Origin: Anaerolineae bacterium
Lineage (GTDB): Bacteria; Chloroflexota; Anaerolineae; JACIWP01
Reading direction: 5' to 3'
NCBI GenBank assembly: GCA_014360855.1
Contig: JACIWP010000169.1
Coordinates: 1 to 7,203, forward strand
DNA length: 7,203 nucleotides
Shown: positions 1 through 5,621 of the stretch, piece after piece
Layout: each line of letters opens with the position of its first letter
Position numbering within the stretch: position 1 is the first letter of the stretch
Notes under the pieces: generated by a model
Told to the model about the DNA's origin: nothing
Database searches by the model: none
The model's input: only the letters and a program-made list of their open reading frames with translations
Translations under genes and position numbers: made by a program

Positions 1-92
1 GGATGGGAAAATCTTACCCCAAGTGGGGGGAAAAATCAAATAGGGAAGGCATTGCTCAGGGAGTCAGGAACGTGTCTCCAGGGCGGGGAATA

Positions 93-101
93 TGCTATAA
101 T
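93..101 (+). promoter_or_regulatory. Extended -10 promoter for the CNNM/CorC gene
   Basis: A perfect TATAAT at 96-101 is preceded by TGC at 93-95, giving an extended -10 element. No good -35 hexamer is present at 16-18 bp spacing (the 17-bp position, 73-78, reads TGTCTC), which is tolerated when the -10 is extended. Transcription would start near 108, leaving a leader of about 33 nt before the ATG at 141. The placement fits the transporter-like gene and, by read-through, the hydrolase behind it. Confidence 0.65.
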
Positions 102-140
102 GCCGGCAGAAGTTGGTAGGTGGAATAAGGAGAGCTTGCG

Positions 141-1508
141 ATGGAAGCGCTTACTTTGCCGACGGTTCTTTTGCGACTGCTGGTGGTTTTCCTGCTGATC
201 CTGACCAACGGCTACTTCACTGCCATGGAGTTCGCGCTGGTGGCGGTGCGCCGCACCCGCATTGCCCAGCTCTCGGCGGAGGGCAACCGTGCCGCGCAGT
301 TGGTGAGCCGCCTGCTGGACAATCCGGACCGCTTTATCGCCGCCTCCCAATTGGGCGTCACCATGACCAGCCTGGCGTTGGGTTGGGTGGGGGAGAGCAC
401 CATGGCGGCCATCATCGAGCCGCCCCTGCGCACCCTGGTGGGCCGCTGGAGCGCGGCAGTGGCCAACACTGCCGGCACCGTGCTGGCGTTCGCGCTCATC
501 ACGTACCTGCATATTGTGCTGGGGGAGCAGGTTCCGAAAGGGGTGGCACTGCGCTATGCGGAGCGCACTTCGTTGACGGCCGCTCCCCTGATGGATATGT
601 TCTTCCGGGTGTTTCGCCCCTTTATCGTACTGCTGAATTCTTCGGCGCATATAGTGCTGGGCTGGCTGGGCGCCGGCCTGCCGGCCGGCCATCGGATGGC
701 CATGACCGTGGAAGAACTGCGCATGGTCATCGAGGAGAGCCAGCGCGAGGGCCTGCTGGAAGCGGAGCTGGAGGACATGGTCCAGCGGCTACTGCGCTTC
801 GGCGACCGGCCCGTGCGGGAAGTCATGATCCCCCGCACCGAGATTCAAGCGGTGGAGAAAAGCGCCACGCTGGAGCAGGTACTGCACCTGTTCGTGAACA
901 GCCGGCATGCCCGCTTCCCCGTCTATGAGGGCAGTCTGGACAACATCGTCGGCATCATCGCCATGAAAGATGTCCTGGCGGCGGTGGCACTGGGCCAGGT
1001 GGAGCGCAGTAGCTCCATCGAGCCGCTCATCCGGCCGGCCTTCTGCGTCCCGGAGTCGCGCAAGGTGGGGACGCTCTTCTCCGAGATGCGCGAACGCCAT
1101 ATCCAGATGGCGGTGGTGCTGGACGAGTACGGCGGCACCGCCGGCATCGTTACCTTGGAGATGCTGACCGAGGAGATCATGGGGGAGATCAGCGAGGAAT
1201 GGGCGGTTACCGAGCCGGCGCTGGAGCCGCTGGGGTCTCACACCTTCCGCGTCGATGCCCAGCGCCGCATCGAGGAGATCAACGAGGAGCTGGGGCTGAA
1301 CCTGCCGGAGTCGGAGGATTACGAGACGCTGGCCGGCTTCATCCTCTATCATCTGCAGGCCATTCCGAAGGAGGGACAGACCTTCCGCTATCAGGACATC
1401 GAGTTTACGATTGTGGAGATGGAGGGACTGCGCATCGAGACGGTGGAGATCACGACGCGCGCCGGCAGTCAGGGGCCGGCGACTCCCGCCAATCCGCCGG
1501 ATAGGTAG
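141..1508 (+). CDS. CNNM/CorC-family membrane protein (hemolysin C-like; DUF21, CBS pair, CorC_HlyC)
   Basis: Integral membrane protein of 455 aa, the usual length for this family, whose members are linked to magnesium or other divalent-cation export; some are annotated as hemolysins. The N-terminal DUF21/CNNM membrane domain covers about residues 5-190. It holds the family signatures NGYFTAMEFAL (23-33), GVTMTSLALGW (72-82) and HIVLGEQVPKG (124-134), with hydrophobic segments near 7-27, 70-90, 108-127 and 150-178. A linking helix (EELRMVIEESQREG, 191-204) leads into VREVMIPRTEI (225-235) and a CBS pair at about 225-350, with FPVYE (259-263) and VVLDEYGGTAGIVT (325-338). The C-terminal CorC_HlyC domain is about 355-440. 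The start is supported by AAGGAGA at 127-133, seven bases upstream of the ATG. The gene lies 48 bp upstream of a metallo-hydrolase gene on the same strand. The family is certain; the transported ion cannot be read from sequence. Confidence 0.95.
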   Translation: MEALTLPTVLLRLLVVFLLILTNGYFTAMEFALVAVRRTRIAQLSAEGNRAAQLVSRLLDNPDRFIAASQLGVTMTSLALGWVGESTMAAIIEPPLRTLVGRWSAAVANTAGTVLAFALITYLHIVLGEQVPKGVALRYAERTSLTAAPLMDMFFRVFRPFIVLLNSSAHIVLGWLGAGLPAGHRMAMTVEELRMVIEESQREGLLEAELEDMVQRLLRFGDRPVREVMIPRTEIQAVEKSATLEQVLHLFVNSRHARFPVYEGSLDNIVGIIAMKDVLAAVALGQVERSSSIEPLIRPAFCVPESRKVGTLFSEMRERHIQMAVVLDEYGGTAGIVTLEMLTEEIMGEISEEWAVTEPALEPLGSHTFRVDAQRRIEEINEELGLNLPESEDYETLAGFILYHLQAIPKEGQTFRYQDIEFTIVEMEGLRIETVEITTRAGSQGPATPANPPDR

Positions 1509-1556
1509 CCCCTGTGTCGGATGCGAGCATCATCAAATTAAGAAAGGACCCCGACG

Positions 1557-2396
1557 ATGAAACTGATGTGTCTGGTGGACAATGCGGTGCTTTCCCTCTC
1601 CTCGTTCTGGGGGGAGCATGGGCTGGCGGTGCTGGTGGAGTCGCGGGATGGGCGGGTGCTGATGGATACCGGCGCCAGCGCGGCGGTCTTCCTGCATAAC
1701 CTGGAGGCCGCCGGCATCGAGCCAGGGACCATTCGGGCGCTGGTCATCAGCCACGGACATCATGACCACACGGGCGGGCTGGCGGCACTGCTGGAGCGCC
1801 GGCCGGGCATGCCCCTGTATGCCCATCCCGACATCATGACCGAGCGCTTCTCCCAGAAAGAGGGGAAATTGCGCTCCATCGGGATGAAGATGCCGCCGGA
1901 GGAGCTTCGCCGGCAGGCCGACCTGCGCCTGAGCGCCAGGCCGCAGGAGATTCTGCCCGGCATCTGGACCACCGGCGAGATCATTGGGCGGAGTGAGCCA
2001 GAGGGCCGCAGTCCCCATCATGTCCTGCGGGGCGAGGCCGGCCTGGTGCCGGACCCGTATCGGGACGATATGTCCTTAGTGCTGGAGACGGAACAAGGGC
2101 TGGTGCTGGTGTGCGGATGCTGTCATGCCGGCCTGCTCAACACCCTGAACCATGTGGAGCAGGTGTTCGGGCGCCCGGTGGTGGCCATCTTCGGCGGCAC
2201 CCATCTGATCAGCGCCGATGCCGCGCATTTGGAGCGGGTGGGCCGGCGGTTGCGGGAGATGCCGGCGCTGAAGGCGGTCTACCCGAACCACTGCACCGGG
2301 GAGCGGGCCTTGTTCCATCTGATGAATGTGCTGGGGCCGGAAGTGGTGCATGGGTGGCCGGCGGGGAGCACCCTCGACCTGGAGCCGAGCGTCTGA
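1557..2396 (+). CDS. Metallo-beta-lactamase-fold hydrolase, COG1237 type
   Basis: Protein of 279 aa with no signal peptide, so cytoplasmic. It has the metallo-beta-lactamase core: MDTGAS (36-41) and the metal-binding HGHHDHTGG (66-74, His66, His68, Asp70, His71). Further candidate ligands are His190 in CGCCHAGLLNT (186-196) and His245 in NHCTG. The DPYRDDMSLV stretch (166-175) and the GCCHAG..NT arrangement resemble COG1237 proteins, often annotated as 7,8-dihydropterin-6-yl-methyl-4-(beta-D-ribofuranosyl)aminobenzene 5'-phosphate synthase after the methanopterin-pathway enzyme. That name rests on archaeal homologues. Bacteria with this gene usually lack the pathway, so the true substrate is open. 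The ATG has AGAAAGGA at 1541-1548 with eight bases between. No convincing promoter or terminator lies in the 48-bp gap after the membrane-protein gene, so the two are probably co-transcribed. No terminator is evident downstream either. Confidence 0.9.
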   Translation: MKLMCLVDNAVLSLSSFWGEHGLAVLVESRDGRVLMDTGASAAVFLHNLEAAGIEPGTIRALVISHGHHDHTGGLAALLERRPGMPLYAHPDIMTERFSQKEGKLRSIGMKMPPEELRRQADLRLSARPQEILPGIWTTGEIIGRSEPEGRSPHHVLRGEAGLVPDPYRDDMSLVLETEQGLVLVCGCCHAGLLNTLNHVEQVFGRPVVAIFGGTHLISADAAHLERVGRRLREMPALKAVYPNHCTGERALFHLMNVLGPEVVHGWPAGSTLDLEPSV

Positions 2397-2447
2397 ACAG
2401 AGCCTGGGAGAGGCAAGGCCGTCCCAACGCCCCCATGACCCTCCTCA

Positions 2448-2476
2448 TTGCCCGATTCCCTGGGATATGCTAGAAT
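2448..2476 (+). promoter_or_regulatory. Promoter for the methyltransferase-acyltransferase unit
   Basis: TTGCCC at 2448-2453 and TAGAAT at 2471-2476 are separated by exactly 17 bp, with TGC (2468-2470) forming an extended -10. The sequence around the -10 closely matches that of the promoter at 93-101. The leader to the GTG at 2564 would be about 80 nt. It contains a GC-rich inverted repeat, CCGGGG (2508-2513) with CCCCGG (2527-2532), and a second TATAAT (2518-2523) in the loop. No known riboswitch class is recognisable in it. Confidence 0.6.
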
Positions 2477-2563
2477 GCGGCACACCTGGCGCGCCTGGGG
2501 CGCTCTGCCGGGGTTATTATAATCGGCCCCGGGCGGGCATCTATGCAGTGAGGAGATACAGCC

Positions 2564-3457
2564 GTGAAATTCCAAGAAGCCCTTCAGGATGGACGAGTTC
2601 TCATCGCCGACGGGGCCGCCGGCACGCTTCTGCAGGCCGCCGGCCTGCCCGCCGGCATGGCGCCCGAAGAATGGAACGTGCTGGAGCCGGCCAAGATCGA
2701 GGCCATGCACCGCTCCTACCTGGAGGCCGGCGCCCGCATTATCTTGACCAACACCTTCGGCGGCAACCGGCACAAGCTGGCCCGCATGAAGAAGGAGTCG
2801 GAGCTGGAGCGCTTCAATCGGGCCGCAGTGGAAATCGCCCGGCGTGCCGCGGAGCCCTTTGGCGCTTGGGTGGCCGGCGACATGGGGCCCACCGGCGAGC
2901 TGATGGCACCGCTGGGGAACCTGTCCTTCGACGAGGCGCGGCGCGCCTACGCGGAACAGGCCGGCATCCTGGCGGACGCCGGCGTGGATCTGCTGGTCAT
3001 CGAGACGATGAGCGATCTGGAAGAGGCGCGGGCGGCCGCCCTGGGCGCACTGGAGGCGACGGACCTGCCAGTGGTCGTGACCATGAGCTTTGACACCCGG
3101 GGACGCACCATGATGGGCGTTACCCCAGAGCGGTTTATGGAGACGCTGTGGCCGCTGGGCCTGACGGCTATCGGCGCGAACTGCGGCCGCTCGCTGGAGG
3201 AGAACCTGGAGGTGCTGCGCCGGCTGAGGGAGGCCAACCCGTCGGCGCGCTTATGGATCAAGCCGAACGCCGGCCTCCCGCGCCTGGATGGCGAGCGCGT
3301 GGTATATGATGTCACGCCGGCGCAGTTTGCCGAATTCGCCCTGAAATTCCGCGCGTTGGGCGCGCAGATCATCGGCGGATGCTGTGGCAGTACGCCGGCG
3401 CATATCGCCGCCGTGGCTCGCGCCCTGCAGAGCGTCGCTACGTCCGCTTCGGAGTGA
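2564..3457 (+). CDS. Homocysteine S-methyltransferase family protein (stand-alone Hcy-binding domain)
   Basis: Cytoplasmic (beta/alpha)8-barrel protein of 297 aa consisting only of the Hcy-binding domain seen at the N-terminus of cobalamin-dependent MetH and in MmuM/BHMT. Visible signatures are DGAAGTLL (16-23), LTNTFGGN (61-68), GDMGPTGELM (105-114), VIETMSDLEEA (145-155) and GANCG (204-208). The zinc-site pair is Cys273-Cys274 in GGCCGSTPAHI (271-281), with Cys207 as third ligand, so a zinc-activated thiol methyl acceptor is expected. The methyl donor is not visible: there is no fused B12 or folate domain and no corrinoid protein in the window. Full methionine synthase activity is therefore unproven, and S-methylmethionine, betaine or a separate corrinoid protein are possible donors. 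The start is GTG, chosen because AGGAG (2551-2555) lies eight bases upstream and the N-terminus aligns with the family. Its stop overlaps the start of the acyltransferase gene. Confidence 0.92.
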   Translation: MKFQEALQDGRVLIADGAAGTLLQAAGLPAGMAPEEWNVLEPAKIEAMHRSYLEAGARIILTNTFGGNRHKLARMKKESELERFNRAAVEIARRAAEPFGAWVAGDMGPTGELMAPLGNLSFDEARRAYAEQAGILADAGVDLLVIETMSDLEEARAAALGALEATDLPVVVTMSFDTRGRTMMGVTPERFMETLWPLGLTAIGANCGRSLEENLEVLRRLREANPSARLWIKPNAGLPRLDGERVVYDVTPAQFAEFALKFRALGAQIIGGCCGSTPAHIAAVARALQSVATSASE

Positions 3458-4179
3458 TGGGAAAGGGTATGGCCGGCGTTCTCTCGACCCAGTACTCCTA
3501 TCCGTTTACCCGCAGGAACCTGTATTACCGCTTCCTGCAGTGGACCATCCGCTCGCTGGTCACTCTGCTGGCGCGCCTGCGGGTGGAAGGGCTGGAGAAC
3601 CTGCCGCGCCAGGGCCCGCTGATCCTGGTGACCAATCATCTGCACTGGCTGGACCCGCCGGTCATCTTCTGTGTCCTGCCGGTGCGCACCACCGTGCTGG
3701 CCGCGGAGAAGTGGGAATCGCATCCTTTGGTGGGCCGGCTGTTCAAGTCCGTCAATGCCGTGTTCATCCGGCGCGGTGAGGCGGATATCGGCGCCCTGCG
3801 CAAGGTCCAGCGGCTCCTGGAGCAGGGTGCCATCGTGGGCATCGCGCCCGAGGGCACGCGCAGTAAGACCGGCGGATTGCAAAGGGGCAAGGGCGGCGCG
3901 GCTCTGCTGGCGCTTCGGACGGGGGCCACGCTGGTGCCGGTGGTGGCGTACGGCCAGGAGAAGGTATTTCGCGAACTGCGGCGTTTCCGCCGGGCGGAGA
4001 TCGTGGTACGGGTGGGACAGCCCTTCAAGCTCCGGCCGCTGGAAGAGGGGAATCAAGGCCGGCAGATCGATGCCCTGATCGAGGACATCATGCTGCGCAT
4101 CGCCAGGCTTCTGCCGCCCGAGTATCGGGGCGTCTACCGGGATAAGGTGCCGGAGGATGGGGCCGGCACGTCCACCTGA
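3457..4179 (+). CDS. plsC: Lysophospholipid acyltransferase, PlsC/LPLAT family (1-acyl-glycerol-3-phosphate acyltransferase-like)
   Basis: Protein of 240 aa, typical of bacterial PlsC-type enzymes, which transfer an acyl chain to lysophosphatidic acid in phospholipid synthesis at the inner membrane face. The four acyltransferase blocks are present in order: NHLHWLD (60-66, catalytic His61 and Asp66 in HX4D), FIRRG (103-107, glycerol phosphate binding), PEGTRS (131-136) and VPVV (160-163). A hydrophobic stretch near 28-40 may be a membrane-contacting helix. The ATG at 3457 overlaps the previous stop (TGATG), indicating translational coupling. The GGAG at 3451-3454 is unusually close to it, so re-initiation by terminating ribosomes probably matters. 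GTG 3454 and ATG 3469 are alternative starts; an in-frame upstream ATG at 3379 would lie deep inside the preceding gene and is unlikely. The substrate cannot be told from paralogous acyltransferases, so the symbol is a family-level name. Confidence 0.9.
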   Translation: MGKGMAGVLSTQYSYPFTRRNLYYRFLQWTIRSLVTLLARLRVEGLENLPRQGPLILVTNHLHWLDPPVIFCVLPVRTTVLAAEKWESHPLVGRLFKSVNAVFIRRGEADIGALRKVQRLLEQGAIVGIAPEGTRSKTGGLQRGKGGAALLALRTGATLVPVVAYGQEKVFRELRRFRRAEIVVRVGQPFKLRPLEEGNQGRQIDALIEDIMLRIARLLPPEYRGVYRDKVPEDGAGTST

Positions 4180-4196
4180 CTGGATCCGCGGAAACG

Positions 4197-4232
4197 ATAT
4201 AGGGCCATTTCCCTGGGGAAATGGCCCTATAT
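4197..4232. terminator. Perfect 17-bp inverted repeat, probable terminator between convergent units
   Basis: Bases 4197-4213 are perfectly complementary to 4216-4232 around a two-base centre (an effective hairpin loop of four bases, CTGG). The repeat begins 17 bases after the acyltransferase stop on the plus strand. On the minus strand it begins at the base right after the encoded CCA of tRNA-Met. There is no clear T-run after either arm; the outer arm bases are themselves ATAT. It is therefore not a textbook intrinsic terminator, but position and stability suggest termination or 3'-end protection for one or both transcripts. Confidence 0.7.
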
Positions 4233-4308
4233 TGGTGGCGGCGACTGGACTCGAACCAGTGACCCAACGATTATGAGCCGTTTGCTCTGCCAGCTGAGCT
4301 ACGCCGCC
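4233..4308 (-). tRNA. tRNA-Met (CAT), elongator type
   Basis: The minus strand folds into a complete 76-nt cloverleaf with encoded CCA (4233-4235) and discriminator A. The acceptor stem GGCGGCG/CGCCGCC is perfect, the D stem is GCTC/GAGC, and the T arm is ACTGG, TTCGAGT, CCAGT. The anticodon stem AACGG/TCGTT (one G-T pair) carries the loop CTCATAA, anticodon CAT. The TAGCTCAG start and variable loop GGGTC resemble elongator tRNA-Met, and the paired 1:72 position rules out the initiator. A CAT anticodon is also used by tRNA-Ile2 with lysidine, which sequence alone does not fully exclude. It follows the initiator tRNA after a 6-nt spacer and is probably processed from the same transcript. Confidence 0.93.
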
Positions 4309-4314
4309 TTCAGG

Positions 4315-4386
4315 TAGCGGGGGTTGGATTCGAACCAACGACCTTTGGGTTATGAGCCCAACGAGCTGCCACTGCTCCACCCCGCA
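4315..4386 (-). tRNA. Initiator tRNA-fMet (CAT)
   Basis: The minus strand gives a 72-nt cloverleaf ending at discriminator A (4315). Initiator hallmarks are all visible. Position 1 (T) and 72 (T) do not pair, the anticodon stem TTGGG/CCCAA contains three consecutive G-C pairs next to loop CTCATAA, and the D stem has A11-T24. The remaining acceptor stem is GCGGGG/CCCCGC and the T arm is GTTGG, TTCGAAT, CCAAC. CCA is not encoded: the next bases read CCT, so the tail must be completed after processing, unlike in the neighbouring tRNA. It is the first gene of the tandem pair, with its promoter just upstream. Confidence 0.95.
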
Positions 4387-4401
4387 TCGCTTTCGCCCTA
4401 T

Positions 4402-4430
4402 ATTATACCGGCCTGTCGAATAAATGTCAA
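4402..4430 (-). promoter_or_regulatory. Consensus sigma-70-type promoter of the tRNA pair
   Basis: On the minus strand TTGACA (4425-4430) and TATAAT (4402-4407) are both perfect, separated by the optimal 17 bp (4408-4424). Transcription would start near 4395, about nine bases before the mature 5' end of tRNA-fMet. This is the best promoter in the window, as expected for stable RNA. It points away from the tdh promoter in the same intergenic region. Confidence 0.92.
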
Positions 4431-4539
4431 AAACACGAGGGGTAATGTTGAAACAGCTTGCCGGCAGGACAGCGTCAGCCCCCGCACCGGTAATAGTTGC
4501 CGAGATGTCATGCTGGTATGATGGTCTGGCCTACAAAAG

Positions 4540-4568
4540 TTGCAAGATCGGCGCCGGCGCGCTATAAT
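4540..4568 (+). promoter_or_regulatory. Promoter of the threonine degradation operon
   Basis: TTGCAA at 4540-4545 and a perfect TATAAT at 4563-4568 are separated by 17 bp. Transcription would begin near 4575, giving a leader of about 39 nt before the ATG at 4614. No operator-like inverted repeat overlapping the promoter was recognised. The rest of the 4387-4613 gap holds the divergent tRNA promoter and no gene. Confidence 0.8.
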
Positions 4569-4613
4569 GCGCGCACAACATCCTAACCGACTGAACTCGC
4601 AAAGGAGCGAACC

Positions 4614-5591
4614 ATGTCCTCTCGACCGATGCGCAGCATCCTGGTGACCGGCGCCTGCGGCCAGATCGGCTCGGAATTGACCATGGCCCTGCGGGAGCGC
4701 TACGGAAACGAGCATGTGGTGGCCGCCGGCCACCGCACTCCACCCCCCGACGATGTGCGAGATTCCGGCCCTTTCGTATCTCTGGACGTGACGGACCGCC
4801 AGGCCCTTGAAGAAGTGGTCGAGCAGTACCGCATCGACACGATCTATCATCTGGCCGCAGTGCTGTCGGCCGCCGGCGAACAGAAGCCCGACCTGGCCTG
4901 GCGCGTCAATATGACCGGGTTGTATAATGTGCTGGAAGTAGCCCGCACCCACGGGCTGGTGCGAGTGTTTTGCCCCAGCTCCATGGCGGTCTTCGGCCCC
5001 AGCACGCCGAAGGATAACACGCCCCAGGAGACCATCCTGAGCCCGACCACCATGTACGGCATCACCAAGGTCGCCGGCGAGCTGTTGGGCAATTACTACG
5101 TGCATAAGTTCGGGGTGGATGTGCGCGGACTGCGCTATCCGGGTATCATCAGCCATAAGACGCCGCCGGGCGGCGGCACGACGGATTACGCCGTGGCCAT
5201 CTTTTACGACGCCGTGAAGTACCGCCGCTACACCTGCTTCGTGCGGGAGGACACGGTGCTCCCTATGATGTACATGCCGGATGCCATCCGGGCGGCCATC
5301 GAGTTGATGGAGGCAGACTTCCGCCGGCTGACGCGCCATGCCGACTACAATATCACCGCCATGAGCTTCTCCGCCGGCGAGCTGGCCCGCGAGATCCGGA
5401 AGCACATCCCCGACTTCGTCTGCGAGTTCCAGCCGGATTTCCGCCAGGCCATTGCCGATTCCTGGCCGCGCTCCATTGACGACAGCGTGGCGCGCGCAGA
5501 TTGGGGATGGCGGCCGGCCTATGACCTGCCGGCCATGACCGTGGATATGCTGAACGCCCTACAGGCCCGCTATCAGCAGGGCCAACTGTGA
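4614..5591 (+). CDS. tdh: L-threonine 3-dehydrogenase, short-chain (SDR/epimerase-like) type
   Basis: Cytoplasmic enzyme of 325 aa that oxidises L-threonine with NAD+ to 2-amino-3-oxobutyrate. It belongs to the extended SDR (UDP-galactose epimerase-like) form, not the zinc alcohol-dehydrogenase form of E. coli. The Rossmann motif is TGACGQIG (12-19) and the catalytic set is Ser122/Ser123 with Tyr148 and Lys152 (YGITK). GGGTTDYAVAIFYDA (187-201), MMYMPDAIRA (218-227) and SWPRSIDDSVAR (283-294) match the conserved C-terminal pattern that separates this enzyme from sugar epimerases. AAAGGAG at 4601-4607 supports the ATG start. A glycine C-acetyltransferase gene follows after 30 bp, which strongly backs the call because the unstable product is its substrate. 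Confidence 0.93.
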   Translation: MSSRPMRSILVTGACGQIGSELTMALRERYGNEHVVAAGHRTPPPDDVRDSGPFVSLDVTDRQALEEVVEQYRIDTIYHLAAVLSAAGEQKPDLAWRVNMTGLYNVLEVARTHGLVRVFCPSSMAVFGPSTPKDNTPQETILSPTTMYGITKVAGELLGNYYVHKFGVDVRGLRYPGIISHKTPPGGGTTDYAVAIFYDAVKYRRYTCFVREDTVLPMMYMPDAIRAAIELMEADFRRLTRHADYNITAMSFSAGELAREIRKHIPDFVCEFQPDFRQAIADSWPRSIDDSVARADWGWRPAYDLPAMTVDMLNALQARYQQGQL

Positions 5592-5607
5592 AGCCGGCTT
5601 TTGCCGC

Positions 5608-5616
5608 AAAGGAGGA
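5608..5616 (+). promoter_or_regulatory. Shine-Dalgarno site fixing the start of kbl
   Basis: AAAGGAGGA lies in the 30-bp gap between the two threonine genes. The core GGAGG (5611-5615) is six bases upstream of ATG 5622. This selects ATG 5622 over an in-frame TTG at 5601, which lies upstream of the site, and over ATG 5617, which is too close and out of frame. Confidence 0.85.
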
Positions 5617-5621
5617 ATGCT

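Noticed and set aside
13..40. Possible terminator hairpin at the left edge (CCCC, AAGT, GGGG)
   Set aside because: The stem is only about four base pairs and is followed by A rather than T on the plus strand; the minus-strand reading lacks an adjacent T-run. The first 90 bases show nothing else I can support.
113..928. Open frame in another plus-strand frame over the CNNM/CorC gene
   Set aside because: Its Gly/Arg/His-rich translation matches no protein signature, whereas the overlapping frame carries DUF21 and CBS motifs.
2477..2563. SAM or cobalamin riboswitch before the homocysteine methyltransferase-family gene
   Set aside because: The leader is only about 80 nt and none of the conserved elements of these riboswitch classes can be recognised.
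3379..3456. N-terminal extension of the acyltransferase from an in-frame ATG at 3379
   Set aside because: It would overlap the conserved zinc-site region of the methyltransferase by 79 bases, adds an Arg-rich stretch unlike the family, and has no suitable ribosome binding site.
2947..4380. Long open frame on the minus strand (about 477 codons) opposite the methyltransferase and acyltransferase genes
   Set aside because: It runs through both tRNA genes, whose translation gives the typical false-protein pattern (GGVAQLAEQ...), and overlaps two well-supported genes. The rest is low-complexity, His/Gln/Arg-rich shadow sequence.
4494..4522. A further promoter with TATGAT at 4517-4522 upstream of tdh
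   Set aside because: The only -35-like hexamer (TTGCCG, 4497-4502) is just 14 bp away, too short, and a much better promoter lies at 4540-4568.
4398..5405. Minus-strand open frame of 335 codons opposite tdh
   Set aside because: It covers the tRNA and tdh promoters and is antisense to a gene with complete catalytic motifs; its composition is that of an antisense shadow in GC-rich DNA.
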